Assembly (NCBI RefSeq): GCF_006738645.1
Contig: NZ_AP019700.1
Coordinates: 3,950,001 to 4,014,000, forward strand
Length of the DNA stretch: 64,000 nucleotides
Direction: 5' to 3'
DNA from: Stella humosa
Lineage (GTDB): Bacteria; Pseudomonadota; Alphaproteobacteria; ATCC43930; Allostellaceae
In this document: piece by piece, positions 1 through 8,307 of the stretch
Layout: each line of letters opens with the position of its first letter
Numbering within the stretch: position 1 is the first letter of the stretch
The notes under the pieces: model-generated
What the model was told of the DNA's origin: nothing
The model's input: the letters and a program-made list of their open reading frames with translations, nothing else
Databases searched by the model: none
Program-made: the position numbers and the translations under genes

Positions 1-122
1 ACGCGGCCGATGACGGCGCCGTCGATCGGCGAGCGGACTTCCAACGCCCCGTCCTTGTAGGCGGCGGGCGCCACGCCCAGGCGCTGGAGGACGGAGCGGG
101 CCTCGGCGGCGGTATCGGTCAT
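1..122 (-). CDS. Aldehyde dehydrogenase family protein (N-terminal fragment)
   Basis: Only about 40 codons from the ATG at 122 lie in the window; the rest is beyond the left edge. The segment ends in the phrase VRSPIDGAVIGRV, which resembles the extreme N-terminus of NAD-dependent aldehyde dehydrogenases, especially the ALDH7 / piperideine-6-carboxylate dehydrogenase group that starts with a short helix followed by SPIDG. A good ribosome site (GAAGGAAG) precedes the ATG. The catalytic Cys and the NAD site are not visible, so the family call rests on a short stretch. Confidence 0.5.
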   Translation of the reverse strand, partial: MTDTAAEARSVLQRLGVAPAAYKDGALEVRSPIDGAVIGR

Positions 123-220
123 CGCGCAATCTTCCTTCTTCGTCGGACGCCGCGTGGGGGCGGCTCCCTTGGCCGGCCCCGTCATAAGGGCTGCGGCGCC
201 GAGGGGGAAGAGGCCCGCGG

Positions 221-919
221 TCAGAGCGCGCGGGCGGCGTTGCCCTTCATCAGGATGGGACCGGTCGGCCGGCCGGTGGGCGAGCCCGTGCGCGGCTCCA
301 GCGTGATCTCGAAGAGCTGGTCGGGCCGGGTGCGCGGCAGGTCCTCCACCCGCAGGCGGACGCTGCGCGCCTGGTCGAGCAGGCCGACCGAGACGGGGCC
401 GCGGGCCCGATCCCACAGGGTCCAGATCTCCAGCGCGCGATCGGGCGGCACGGCGATGGCGTCGAGCGGGATCAGCTCGGTGCGACCGTCGGCGAAGGCA
501 TTCACCACGGCGGCGGGCCGGTTGGCATCCGTCACCAGGACGGCGACGAAGACGGGCGTCGTCACCCGCTGCTGCCACAGCAGGCCGGCCGCCACCGCCA
601 GGACGAGCGTGGCGATCGCCGTCGCCATGCCGGTCGTCCGCCAGAAGGCCAGGCTGTCCCACAGCCCGGCGGACCGCGACTGCCGGGCGGCGGGCCGGGG
701 CGCCCGGAGGCCGCGCTCGATGCGCCGCCACAGCCCGTCCGCCACCGGCTCGGCCGGGGTCGTCGCGTCGAATTCGCCAAAGCGTTCCTGCCACGCCGCC
801 ACCAGGCCGGCGAAATCCCGGTCGCGCTCGACCAGGCGCATGGCCAGTTCGACCTCCGCCCCTTCGAGCAGCCCCAGCACATGCTCGGCCGCGAGGCGAT
901 CCATCTCCTCGGGGCTCAC
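221..919 (-). CDS. Anti-sigma factor, RskA/anti-sigma-K type
   Basis: 232 residues from a GTG start that overlaps the sigma factor stop codon (GTGA), indicating translational coupling. Residues 1-75 form a cytoplasmic anti-sigma domain of the zinc-free type (DRLAAEHVLGLLEG, then ADGLWRRIERGL). One membrane helix lies at about 97-115. Residues 120-232 are the periplasmic RskA-like C-terminal domain (LEIWTLWD, then a VRLRVEDLP strand). The expected role is to hold the adjacent ECF sigma factor inactive at the inner membrane until an envelope or redox signal releases it. The ATG at 904 is a less likely start. Confidence 0.85.
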   Translation of the reverse strand: MSPEEMDRLAAEHVLGLLEGAEVELAMRLVERDRDFAGLVAAWQERFGEFDATTPAEPVADGLWRRIERGLRAPRPAARQSRSAGLWDSLAFWRTTGMATAIATLVLAVAAGLLWQQRVTTPVFVAVLVTDANRPAAVVNAFADGRTELIPLDAIAVPPDRALEIWTLWDRARGPVSVGLLDQARSVRLRVEDLPRTRPDQLFEITLEPRTGSPTGRPTGPILMKGNAARAL

Positions 920-1509
920 GCCATGCACTCCTTGAGCGCGGCCAGCGAGCGGCGGATCCACGATTTCACGGTGCCGAGCGGCACGCCCAGCCGGCCGGCC
1001 AGTTCGCCATGGCTCAGGCCCTGGACATAGGCCAGCACCACGACATGGCGGCGCCCGGCCTCCAGCCCGTCGAGGCAGCGGCGCAGCCGCCCGCCCTCCG
1101 ACAGGCGCATCACGGCATTCTCCGGCCCCTCGTCGTCGCTGACGAGGCCCATCGGTTCGAAATCCTCGACCAGGTCGACGCGGCCCTCGCCGCGCAGCAC
1201 GGACAGCGCGCGGTTGCGCAGGATCGCATAGAGCCAAGCGCGCGCCTCGCCGCGGGCGGGATCGAAGCTGGCGGCGCGCTGCCAGACCTGCAGGAAGGTG
1301 TCGTGCACCACCTCCTCGGCAACGGCCCGGCGGCGCACGAGCCGCAGCGCCACGCCCAGCATGCGCGGCGCCTCGGCATCGTAGATTCCCCGCAAGGCCG
1401 ACTGGTCGCCCGCCGCACACCGCCCAAGGGCGGCCGCGAGGTTGCCCCCCTGCCGGTCGGTCCGGTCGATCGGCGCGGTCACCCGCCACTCCCTGACAGC
1501 CAGTTCCAT
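916..1509 (-). CDS. ECF RNA polymerase sigma factor (SigK-like, sigma-70 family)
   Basis: 197 residues. Region 2 spans about 38-105 with AEEVVHDTFLQVW at 64-76. Region 4 spans about 140-192 with the helix-turn-helix SHGELAGRLGVPLGTVKSWI. There is no C-terminal extension. The gene is co-transcribed with the overlapping anti-sigma gene and divergent from a secreted DUF4394 protein, a common arrangement for this ECF group. GTG at 1482 (VTAPIDRTD) is an alternative start. The upstream region carries an 8-base direct repeat (ACCGGATG at 1521 and 1535) that could be an autoregulatory site. Confidence 0.9.
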   Translation of the reverse strand: MELAVREWRVTAPIDRTDRQGGNLAAALGRCAAGDQSALRGIYDAEAPRMLGVALRLVRRRAVAEEVVHDTFLQVWQRAASFDPARGEARAWLYAILRNRALSVLRGEGRVDLVEDFEPMGLVSDDEGPENAVMRLSEGGRLRRCLDGLEAGRRHVVVLAYVQGLSHGELAGRLGVPLGTVKSWIRRSLAALKECMA

Positions 1510-1604
1510 GGCCAGCCTACACCGGATGGCCGGTACCGGATGCAGTTTCGGAATTTTTTCTCCCGCCCTGCATCCACGGGCGGGGCCGGGCGGTAGTCGC
1601 TGCC

Positions 1605-1625
1605 GGAACCGACGACGACGGTTCC
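1605..1625. repeat. Inverted repeat in the sigma/DUF4394 intergenic region
   Basis: Perfect 7-base arms GGAACCG and CGGTTCC are separated by a 7-base spacer. The repeat lies 28 bases before the ATG of the DUF4394 gene, in the divergent region shared with the ECF sigma operon. It could be a protein-binding dyad or a leader hairpin. It superficially resembles the GGAAC element of EcfG promoters, but the spacing to the next CGTT is too long. Confidence 0.4.
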
Positions 1626-1652
1626 CAACCGTTTCACCCCAGGGAGAATCCC

Positions 1653-2441
1653 ATGGCGCTTCGCACCCTCACCCTCTCGCTGCTCGCATCGGCCGCCCTG
1701 GTCGGCGGCGCCCAGGCCCAGAACGTCGCCGCCCTGGTCGGCGACAAGACGATCGCCATCGTCGACACGGCGGCCAAGAAGGTCAGCCGCACGATGACCG
1801 TGTCGGGGATCTCCGGCCGGCTGGCCGGGATCGACGTGCGCCCGGCCGACGGCATGCTGTACGGCGTGACGGACGACGGCACGGTCGTCACGATCGACCA
1901 GAAGTCGGGCAAGGCGACGATGAAGTCGAAGCTGGAAATGATGATCCCGCCCGGCGTCCACGCGACCATCGACTTCAACCCCGCCGCCGACCGGCTGCGC
2001 CTGATCGGCTCGGACGGGATGAGCCTGCGCGCCAATGTCGATGACGGCAAGGTGACCCAGGACGGCACCCTGAAGTATGCCGACGCCGACATGCACAAGG
2101 GCAAGATGCCGATGGTGACGGCGGGTGCCTACTCCAACTCCGTCAAGGGCACGAAGGAGACGGTCCTCTACGACATCGACGGCAAGACCGGCGCCCTGCT
2201 GCGCCAGGCGCCGCCCAATGACGGCATCCTCAACACGATCGGCATGCTGGGCGTGAAGGCCGACAAGGCATCCTTCGATATCATGTCCGACGGCCAGGGT
2301 GGCAATTCCGCCTGGCTGATGGCCGGCAAGACGCTCTACAGCGTCGACCTTGCCACCGGCAAGGCGACCAAGGCGGCCGACGTCAAGGGCGTGAAGGGCA
2401 CCGTGCGCGACATCGCCATCCTGCCCAAGGCCGCGATGTAA
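1653..2441 (+). CDS. Secreted DUF4394 beta-propeller-like protein
   Basis: 262 residues. A signal peptide of about 22 residues ends at GGAQAQ, so the product is exported. The mature part repeats short strands typical of DUF4394 (LAGIDVRPADGMLYGVTDDG, then ATIDFNPAADRLRLIG), which pack as a propeller. Its biochemical function is unknown. It faces the ECF sigma/anti-sigma operon across 143 bases and is probably a target of that sigma factor. A good ribosome site (AGGGAGAATCCC) precedes the ATG, and a strong hairpin terminator follows. Confidence 0.85.
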   Translation: MALRTLTLSLLASAALVGGAQAQNVAALVGDKTIAIVDTAAKKVSRTMTVSGISGRLAGIDVRPADGMLYGVTDDGTVVTIDQKSGKATMKSKLEMMIPPGVHATIDFNPAADRLRLIGSDGMSLRANVDDGKVTQDGTLKYADADMHKGKMPMVTAGAYSNSVKGTKETVLYDIDGKTGALLRQAPPNDGILNTIGMLGVKADKASFDIMSDGQGGNSAWLMAGKTLYSVDLATGKATKAADVKGVKGTVRDIAILPKAAM

Positions 2442-2453
2442 CGAGCACGACAC

Positions 2454-2495
2454 GGCAGGCGTCGCCCCAGGCGGGCGACGCCTGCCCTTCTTCCA
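2454..2495 (+). terminator. Intrinsic terminator after the DUF4394 gene
   Basis: A perfect 14-base stem (2454-2467 with 2473-2486) has a CAGGC loop and is followed by CTTCTTCC, a moderately T-rich tail. It begins 12 bases after the stop codon and separates the gene from the NepR-like gene. Confidence 0.8.
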
Positions 2496-2548
2496 CAGGG
2501 CGTGGCGTGGTAATTGGATAAGTCTTCTTTATCCGCAGCGGCTTTGCC

Positions 2549-2779
2549 ATGGACCAGGATCGCCCCATTCCGACCGACCAGGAGCAGGCCGCGCCCGCCG
2601 GATCGTCAGTCGCTGCCACGGGCGACGCCGCAGCGACCGCACGCACGCACCCCCAGACCGACTGGATCGACGCGCGTCTGAAGTCGCTCTACGAGGCGGT
2701 GGTGGCCGAGCCGCTGCCGGACGACCTCCAGGCATTCATCGACAAGCTGGTCGACCAGCCCGCCAAGCCGGACCGCTGA
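2549..2779 (+). CDS. NepR-like anti-sigma factor (orphan)
   Basis: 76 residues. The first 35 are low-complexity and probably disordered. The C-terminal half (LKSLYEAVVAEPLPDDLQ, then AFIDKL) matches the NepR signature, in which a helix with LxxxYxxVVxEPxPD binds the EcfG sigma factor in the alphaproteobacterial general stress response. Canonical nepR sits beside phyR and ecfG. Neither is present here, so this is an isolated paralogue or a divergent relative. A small inverted repeat (GGATAA/TTATCC, 2516-2534) lies just upstream. Function beyond the family resemblance is inference. Confidence 0.6.
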   Translation: MDQDRPIPTDQEQAAPAGSSVAATGDAAATARTHPQTDWIDARLKSLYEAVVAEPLPDDLQAFIDKLVDQPAKPDR

Positions 2780-2800
2780 CGGCGCCAGCGCCGCCCGCCC

Positions 2801-4222
2801 TCATTCGCGCCACTGCCCGTCCTGGGCCGCCTGGTTGCGCCAGATGTACGGGTCGAAGTAGCGCTCGTAATATTCCAGCTCCGGATGATGGAACTGCACC
2901 CAGAAGCCGGGATTGTAGAAGGCGTCGATATGCGCCGGGAACCGGCCATAGGTCTCGTAGATGTAGTTGCAGATGTCCTTGGCGTAGCGCACGGCCTCCG
3001 GCGGGTGGCGATTCTGCAGCTTCAGATAGGTCTCGGCATCGCCCGCGTCGCGATAGGCCCTGGCCAGCAGGGTCGGGTCGGTGAAGATGCCGTTGGGCCC
3101 GTATTTCTCCTCCAGCACCCGGTCCACGGCCTCGTCCATCGACTTAACGTAGGGCGGGCACAGGCCCTCGAGAATCCCGTCGATGCCGACGGGGTTGTGC
3201 TGCGAGGCCGGTATCGGCCCCTTCGGCCGCGGCGGCACGACATGCCGGAAACCCAGCCCGTTCCAACCCTTCTCCGGCACCCGCTGGAGGATGTGCTGCG
3301 GCCAGATCGAGCCATGGCCCCAGACGCCCAGGCCCATCCCCTGCCCGGTCAGCATCAGGTTCTGGAGCAGGAAATAGAGCTCGTAGTCGGTGCGCATGGC
3401 ATAGCCGGCGCCGATCGGGATGGGGATGTCCGGATTGACCGAGCCGTCCGTCGCGCGGTCGATGCCGCCGATCGGCTGGTAGGGAATCTTCGGTCCCAGG
3501 CCCAGATACTGGCCGACCCAGGCTTTCCAGTCCTTCCAGCTTCTTGGGCGGAAGCGTTGCCAGTCGTCGACGAAGAGCGGCCGCTGGCCCTCGGGCTCCG
3601 ACATCACGATCAGCAGGATGTTGATGTATTGCCGCGTGCAGTCGACGACGGGCGTGAAGATGGTCGAGCCCGGACGGTTCGAGAACTGCTTGTTCCAGCC
3701 GATGTAGTAGGGAAACTCGCGGGGGAAATCGATCCGCCCGTCCTGCACCTTCACCTTGACGGCGGCCGCGACCCGCAGCCAGTCCGCCTCGCTCCATTCC
3801 AGCCAGGAGCGCGGCACGCTGTCGAGCAGTTGGGCGGCCTCTGCGCCGCGCGGCCGCTTGATCAGGAAGATGCCGTCGTCGTTGATCATGAAGAGCGACG
3901 TCGCCTGGCAATTGTCCGCGCTGGGTCCGGAGCGGGCCAGGATGTTCGAGAACATCGAGCCCAGATCCTCGGGCGCGCCCGACGGCTTCTTCAGCGGCCC
4001 GTCATGCATCACCGTGCCGGTCAGCCCGGTCGTGCAGATCAGCACCGCCTCCTCCAGCGGCGTCAGCGGCTCGGGCGCGTTCGTGCTGTGGTGGCTGAGG
4101 TCGCCCGCCAGGATCGACACGCCGCGCGCGACGCGCCGCGTCCGGCGCTCGTTGATCGCCTGCATCAGCGGGTAGCGCAGCAGCGCCTCCAGGCCCGGGC
4201 GGCGCGGGCCGGCGCCGGTCAT
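2801..4222 (-). CDS. Hypothetical protein, possibly nitroreductase-fold
   Basis: 473 residues. The ATG overlaps the stop of the preceding hydrolase gene (ATGA), so it is the last gene of the operon. I do not recognise the family firmly. Two stretches resemble nitroreductase-superfamily flavoproteins: RSGPSADNCQ at 98-107, like the R-x-x-PSxxN FMN-binding turn, and FLLQNLMLTGQGMGLG at 284-299, like the qNlxLxAxxxGLG helix. The N-terminal PLTPLEEAVLICTTGLTG recalls SagB-type proteins. The C-terminus is rich in Tyr, Trp and His. No signal peptide or clear membrane segment is seen. The function is unknown; the flavin idea is inference. Confidence 0.55.
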   Translation of the reverse strand: MTGAGPRRPGLEALLRYPLMQAINERRTRRVARGVSILAGDLSHHSTNAPEPLTPLEEAVLICTTGLTGTVMHDGPLKKPSGAPEDLGSMFSNILARSGPSADNCQATSLFMINDDGIFLIKRPRGAEAAQLLDSVPRSWLEWSEADWLRVAAAVKVKVQDGRIDFPREFPYYIGWNKQFSNRPGSTIFTPVVDCTRQYINILLIVMSEPEGQRPLFVDDWQRFRPRSWKDWKAWVGQYLGLGPKIPYQPIGGIDRATDGSVNPDIPIPIGAGYAMRTDYELYFLLQNLMLTGQGMGLGVWGHGSIWPQHILQRVPEKGWNGLGFRHVVPPRPKGPIPASQHNPVGIDGILEGLCPPYVKSMDEAVDRVLEEKYGPNGIFTDPTLLARAYRDAGDAETYLKLQNRHPPEAVRYAKDICNYIYETYGRFPAHIDAFYNPGFWVQFHHPELEYYERYFDPYIWRNQAAQDGQWRE

Positions 4223-5913
4223 CGGTCGCCCCCCGGCCCGGCGGCGGGGTTGTGCCGGTCGAGTTCGGCGGCAACGAGGGGATAGACGTCGCACGCCGCG
4301 TCCTTGCCGATGAAGCAATCCATGTGGGCATAGCCCGGCACGACCTGGCGGCTGTACCAGTGCCCGCCGTTGCGCGCGGCCAGGACGGCCATGGTCTCCG
4401 CGCTCCCCTCCGGCAGGAACAGACCGTTCTCGGCGCCGTGGAGGAAGAGGATCGGCAGCGCCAGCCGGTCGGCATGCGGCAGGTAGGCCTCCGCGCCATC
4501 GGCCGCCACCGCGTGGCCCGTCCGCATGATCCGGCCGAGATGGACGAAGGTGGAGAGGTTCGCCACCCCGAACATCGCCGGTATCGCCTCATAGGTGGCC
4601 CGGTTCAGGTTCTCCAGCTTGATCACGTCGCCATACATGAAGAGAATCCGCCGGACGACCGGGCTGGCGCTGCGCTGGTAGTTCGAGGGATAGAGCCGCA
4701 GCACGGCGTCGAAGACCTCCTCGAACCAGTTGCCGCGAAAGTCGGTCGACATGGTGTCGACGCTGGCGCCGTGCAGCAGGTCGGCCAGGTAGAGCCCGCT
4801 CTTGATGCGGTTCAGGAGCGGCGGCCGCGGATGCAGGGTCAACTGCGAACAGATCGCCGAGCGGACCCCCGTCAGGCCGAGCGCGAGGGCCATCTCCAGC
4901 GTCAGCGAGCCGACGCAATGGGCCATCACCTGGATGTCGGCCGCCCCGGTGTGCTGGCGGATGAAGCCGACGGCGGCCGGATAGTCGTGGCGTGCGATGT
5001 CGTCGAGGGTGAACTGCGTCGCCGCCGACGGCAAGTCCGGGCTCGAGCGATAGTCGAGCAGCCAGACATCGTAGCCGCGCTCGAACAGGAACTCTGGCAG
5101 GTTGGTCTCGACGGTGTCGACCAGGTAGGCCAGCGTCGAGGTGCCGAACCCCGGCGTCAGCAGCACCGGCCCCTTGGCGCCGCCGCGGAAGCGGGTCAGG
5201 CGGAGTTCCACCCCGTCGGCCGTGCAGACCGGAAAGCGCTCCCCCGCTCCGCAGCGCAGGGCCCGGGTCGGGCGAAAGGCCGGCGACACCTCCGACTGAC
5301 CGAATATGCCGCCATAGACCTGGCGCAGCCGCTCCTCGAAGAAGGTCCCGAACTGCGTCACCGCCCACAGGGCCTCGGTCGGTCCGGCCGCGCCGACCGC
5401 CTTCATGGTGGTGAGCTGGCGGGCGAAATCATGGGCGGAGATATGGACGATCCCGCGGGCGACGGACTCGCCCGACGGCGTCTCGATGTCCGTGTCGAGC
5501 GTCGTCGTGTCGCTCCACATGTCGAGGCCGAGGTCGTCGCGGATCGTCTTGCGACCATGCAACACCAGGTCGCGGCCGTTGCCGCGCATCGGCATGCGGT
5601 AGCGCATCAGCAGGGTCTGCGGATGGGCCGGATCGCGCTCGAACAGATGGAAGACGCCCCCTTCGACCTGGAACGGCGCCGGCCCCAGCGCCGGCGCGGT
5701 CACCGTGCCGTCCAGCCGGCCGATCCCGGCCGAGGCGGCGATCATGGCGCCCACATCGGGGAACGTGGCCGTGACGGTGAATTCCAGGCGCTGCCCCTGC
5801 AGCCGGCCTTCGATCTCGGCCATGGCATGGCTCGACTGCGGGGCAAGCGCCATGTAGCCGCGCATGGTCTCGGTAAAGGCGACACCGACGACGGAACCGG
5901 GCTTCTCGGGCAT
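4219..5913 (-). CDS. Alpha/beta hydrolase with N-terminal beta-rich domain (GMC-oxidase partner)
   Basis: 564 residues. Residues 1-170 form a beta-rich domain (MRGYMALAP, MRYRMPMRGNGRDLVLHG, WSDTTTLD) of the kind found between the oxidase and hydrolase halves of large cholesterol-oxidase-like fusion proteins. Residues 220-555 are an alpha/beta hydrolase: oxyanion region LLTPGFGTS, nucleophile elbow MAHCVGS with Cys333 where Ser is usual, LHGAEN near 491, and a likely catalytic His530 in GYAHMDCF. It is probably a lipid or sterol ester/lactone hydrolase working with the adjacent GMC enzyme. The ATG is 7 bases after the GMC stop. The substrate is unknown. Confidence 0.75.
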   Translation of the reverse strand: MPEKPGSVVGVAFTETMRGYMALAPQSSHAMAEIEGRLQGQRLEFTVTATFPDVGAMIAASAGIGRLDGTVTAPALGPAPFQVEGGVFHLFERDPAHPQTLLMRYRMPMRGNGRDLVLHGRKTIRDDLGLDMWSDTTTLDTDIETPSGESVARGIVHISAHDFARQLTTMKAVGAAGPTEALWAVTQFGTFFEERLRQVYGGIFGQSEVSPAFRPTRALRCGAGERFPVCTADGVELRLTRFRGGAKGPVLLTPGFGTSTLAYLVDTVETNLPEFLFERGYDVWLLDYRSSPDLPSAATQFTLDDIARHDYPAAVGFIRQHTGAADIQVMAHCVGSLTLEMALALGLTGVRSAICSQLTLHPRPPLLNRIKSGLYLADLLHGASVDTMSTDFRGNWFEEVFDAVLRLYPSNYQRSASPVVRRILFMYGDVIKLENLNRATYEAIPAMFGVANLSTFVHLGRIMRTGHAVAADGAEAYLPHADRLALPILFLHGAENGLFLPEGSAETMAVLAARNGGHWYSRQVVPGYAHMDCFIGKDAACDVYPLVAAELDRHNPAAGPGGDR

Positions 5914-5920
5914 GGCGGCC

Positions 5921-7498
5921 TCACTGCATCAGGGCGACGTTGCGTTCGGCGAGTGCCGCGATCGTGCGTGACGGATTGAGGCCCAGCGCGCGCGGGACGA
6001 TCGAGCCGTCCAGGACGTGCAGGCGCGGATAGCCGAACACCTCGCCCGCATGGTCGACCACGCCGGTCGTCCGGTCCGTCCCCATGCCGCAGCCGCCCAA
6101 TGGATGCGGCGTGATCAGGTAGTCGAAGATGCGCCAGATCAGGGGCTCGATGATGCGGCCGCCGGTCGCCCGGGTGAACTGCCGGTGGCGGTCGATCAGG
6201 GCGTTCACCACCCCACTGGACGGCGCCGGGTCCCATTCCAGGTCGAGCGACCAGCCGTCGGGATCGAGCAGGTCGCGCTCGATCCGCATCACGCCGTTGG
6301 AGGCATCGGCGCCCTGGCCGAACCAGGGCATCACGCCATCCAGCGGCCGCCCGCCGGCCAGCGCGCCCAGGGCACGCTCGTAGAGGCGGAAGAATCGCTT
6401 GGTCACCGTGTTGCGACCCAGCATCTCCCGCAGGGCGTTCGAGACGACGTCGGGAAACCCGCCATCCTCGACGAAGTAGCGGTGGCCGCCGTCCGAGCCG
6501 TCGAGGAAATCGACCGCGGTCGTGATGGTCGGCCCGCGCGTCGGCCCGACCGAGCGGTCGCCATAGGTCGCCAGGGTCAGGAAGTCGCCATTGGCGCACC
6601 AGCCCTGACCCAGGCGGGGGCTGAGGTCGGGCAGCGTGCCCAGCACGTCGCGGCAGCGCAGCAGCAGTTCGGTGCTGTTGAGCGACCCGGCGGCCAGCAC
6701 CACCCGGCCCGCCACGATGCTGTCGCGCGCGCGCCTGCCCTGGTCGACACGGTCGAAATAGACCCGGTAGCGCCGGCCTTCCGGCTCGATCCCGACCACC
6801 ATGTGCAAGGGCCGGATATCCGCACCACCGGCCTCGGCCACGGCCAGATAGTTGAGGTCGAGCGTGTTGCGCGCGCCGACCGGGCAGCCCAGGTCGCAGT
6901 CGCCGCAGTGGACGCAGGTGCCCTGGGCCTTGCCATGCCGGTTGACGAACGGGCTGCTGTGATGGTGCGCGTGCGGGTCCGGCAGGTCGTAGGACCAGGC
7001 CGGATCGAAGCGCACGGCCAGCGGCAGCTTGCGCAGCCGGTCGGCATTGCCGGTGGCCGCCGCGGCATCGCGCATCAGGCGATGGCGGCCGGTCAACTGG
7101 CCATCGGGCAGCTCTGCCACGTCCAGCATGGCACCCGTCGTGGCGTAGTGCGGCTGCAACTCAGCCAGCGTGATCTCGGGCGGCCAGCCGTCGGCGAAGG
7201 CCGCCGCCTGGGCCGGCACGAAGACATTGGCATAGATCAGCGACCCGCCGCCCACGCCCGCCCCCTGGACAACCGCGATGTCGGGAAAGACCCGCATGTC
7301 GATCCAGCCGTTGGCGCGCTCCGGCCGGTTGATGTCGTAGATCCAGTCGTCGCCCGGCCCGCGCGGGAAGGCATCGGTCTGCCAGCGGCGGCCGCGTTCC
7401 AGGACGACGACCTTGTCGCCGCGCTGGGTCAGCCGGCAGGCCGCGACCGCGCCGCCGAAGCCGCTGCCGATCACCACCGTGTCGCAATCGTCCGCCAT
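5921..7498 (-). CDS. GMC oxidoreductase, cholesterol-oxidase type
   Basis: 525 residues. The FAD-binding GSGFGG is at 11-16, with the second GMC segment GAGVGGGSLIYAN at 79-91. A cysteine cluster CVHCGDCDLGC (Cys195, 198, 201, 205) is followed by PVGARNT. The C-terminal active-site region is TPHPLGGCGMG (His465) and LNPSRTIAAL (Asn508). It should oxidise a hydroxyl on a sterol, fatty alcohol or similar hydrophobic substrate. The ATG at 7498 is chosen because GGAG lies 8 bases upstream; the in-frame ATG at 7504 overlaps the previous stop. It is the middle gene of a five-gene minus operon. Confidence 0.85.
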   Translation of the reverse strand: MADDCDTVVIGSGFGGAVAACRLTQRGDKVVVLERGRRWQTDAFPRGPGDDWIYDINRPERANGWIDMRVFPDIAVVQGAGVGGGSLIYANVFVPAQAAAFADGWPPEITLAELQPHYATTGAMLDVAELPDGQLTGRHRLMRDAAAATGNADRLRKLPLAVRFDPAWSYDLPDPHAHHHSSPFVNRHGKAQGTCVHCGDCDLGCPVGARNTLDLNYLAVAEAGGADIRPLHMVVGIEPEGRRYRVYFDRVDQGRRARDSIVAGRVVLAAGSLNSTELLLRCRDVLGTLPDLSPRLGQGWCANGDFLTLATYGDRSVGPTRGPTITTAVDFLDGSDGGHRYFVEDGGFPDVVSNALREMLGRNTVTKRFFRLYERALGALAGGRPLDGVMPWFGQGADASNGVMRIERDLLDPDGWSLDLEWDPAPSSGVVNALIDRHRQFTRATGGRIIEPLIWRIFDYLITPHPLGGCGMGTDRTTGVVDHAGEVFGYPRLHVLDGSIVPRALGLNPSRTIAALAERNVALMQ

Positions 7499-7503
7499 GG
7501 CCA

Positions 7504-8295
7504 TCACTCCAGGATGGCCGCGGCCGGCTGGCGGATGGCGAAGAAGCCTTCCGGGCACATCGCCTCGTACGGCGCGCCGGCGATGGCGTCGCCCGAGAGG
7601 CCCTCGTAGAATTCCGTCCACCATTTGGCCGACTGCCAGATCGCCTCCGGGCAGCTCGAGGTGGATGACAGGCCGGGCGTCAGCTCGAAGCCGGCCATGG
7701 AGAAGACCGTCTCCACGAAGGCCGCCGCCGGCAGGCCGATGCCGTCCAGCAGCGGGTTGGCGGCCCCGCCGACACCCCAGACATGGCCGAGCCAGGGCAG
7801 GATCATCGCCGGCAGGTCGATGACGCCGCGGTCCCCCTTCAGCCGTGCGATATGGTCGCGCACGCCCGGATGCCGGCGCGCGAAGCGGATGACCGCGACG
7901 TTGGGGAAGCGCCGGGGATCGTCGAAATCGTCGAGCCGGCTCATCTGCACGCCGTTGCTGCGCGGGACCGTGGACACCTCGTCCCGGCCCCCGTCCACCG
8001 CCGCGTGCCCGGGGCCGAGCGGGACGGCCGCGAACAGCCCGTCCCCCAGCAGGATGCCGCAATGGGACCAGAAGCTGGGGAAGAGGTCGCCGCGCACCAC
8101 CGACTGGGCGACGCGGATGCGAAAGTCGGTCAGCGAGCTGCCGCCCAGCAGGATGATGCCGTTGTCTTCCAGCACGACACCGCCCGGGGCGCCCAGGCGC
8201 TTCAGCCAGGCGCGGTTTCCCTCGGCCTTCTGCGGCTTCTTCTCGACCAGCCGGGCATTGGGCCGGGTGCTGGGCGACCGACTGATCAGGGCCAT
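7504..8295 (-). CDS. Hypothetical protein, possible permuted papain-like (YiiX/LRAT-like) enzyme
   Basis: 263 residues with no signal peptide. The segment DLFPSFWSHCGILLGDG, with His78, followed much later by SSTSSCPEAIW, with Cys215, has the His-before-Cys order of circularly permuted NlpC/P60-like enzymes (YiiX, LRAT), which hydrolyse or transfer acyl or amide bonds. The strand VAVIRF near 134 fits that fold. An excellent ribosome site (AGGAGG) lies before the ATG, and the gene follows the phosphatase by 12 bases. The next ATG overlaps this stop. The family assignment is inference from motif order. Confidence 0.5.
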   Translation of the reverse strand: MALISRSPSTRPNARLVEKKPQKAEGNRAWLKRLGAPGGVVLEDNGIILLGGSSLTDFRIRVAQSVVRGDLFPSFWSHCGILLGDGLFAAVPLGPGHAAVDGGRDEVSTVPRSNGVQMSRLDDFDDPRRFPNVAVIRFARRHPGVRDHIARLKGDRGVIDLPAMILPWLGHVWGVGGAANPLLDGIGLPAAAFVETVFSMAGFELTPGLSSTSSCPEAIWQSAKWWTEFYEGLSGDAIAGAPYEAMCPEGFFAIRQPAAAILE

Positions 8296-8307
8296 GGTCG
8301 GGTCCTC

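Noticed and set aside
1605-1643. EcfG-type promoter before the DUF4394 gene
   Set aside because: GGAAC and CGTT are present but separated by 20 bases, beyond the accepted 16-17.
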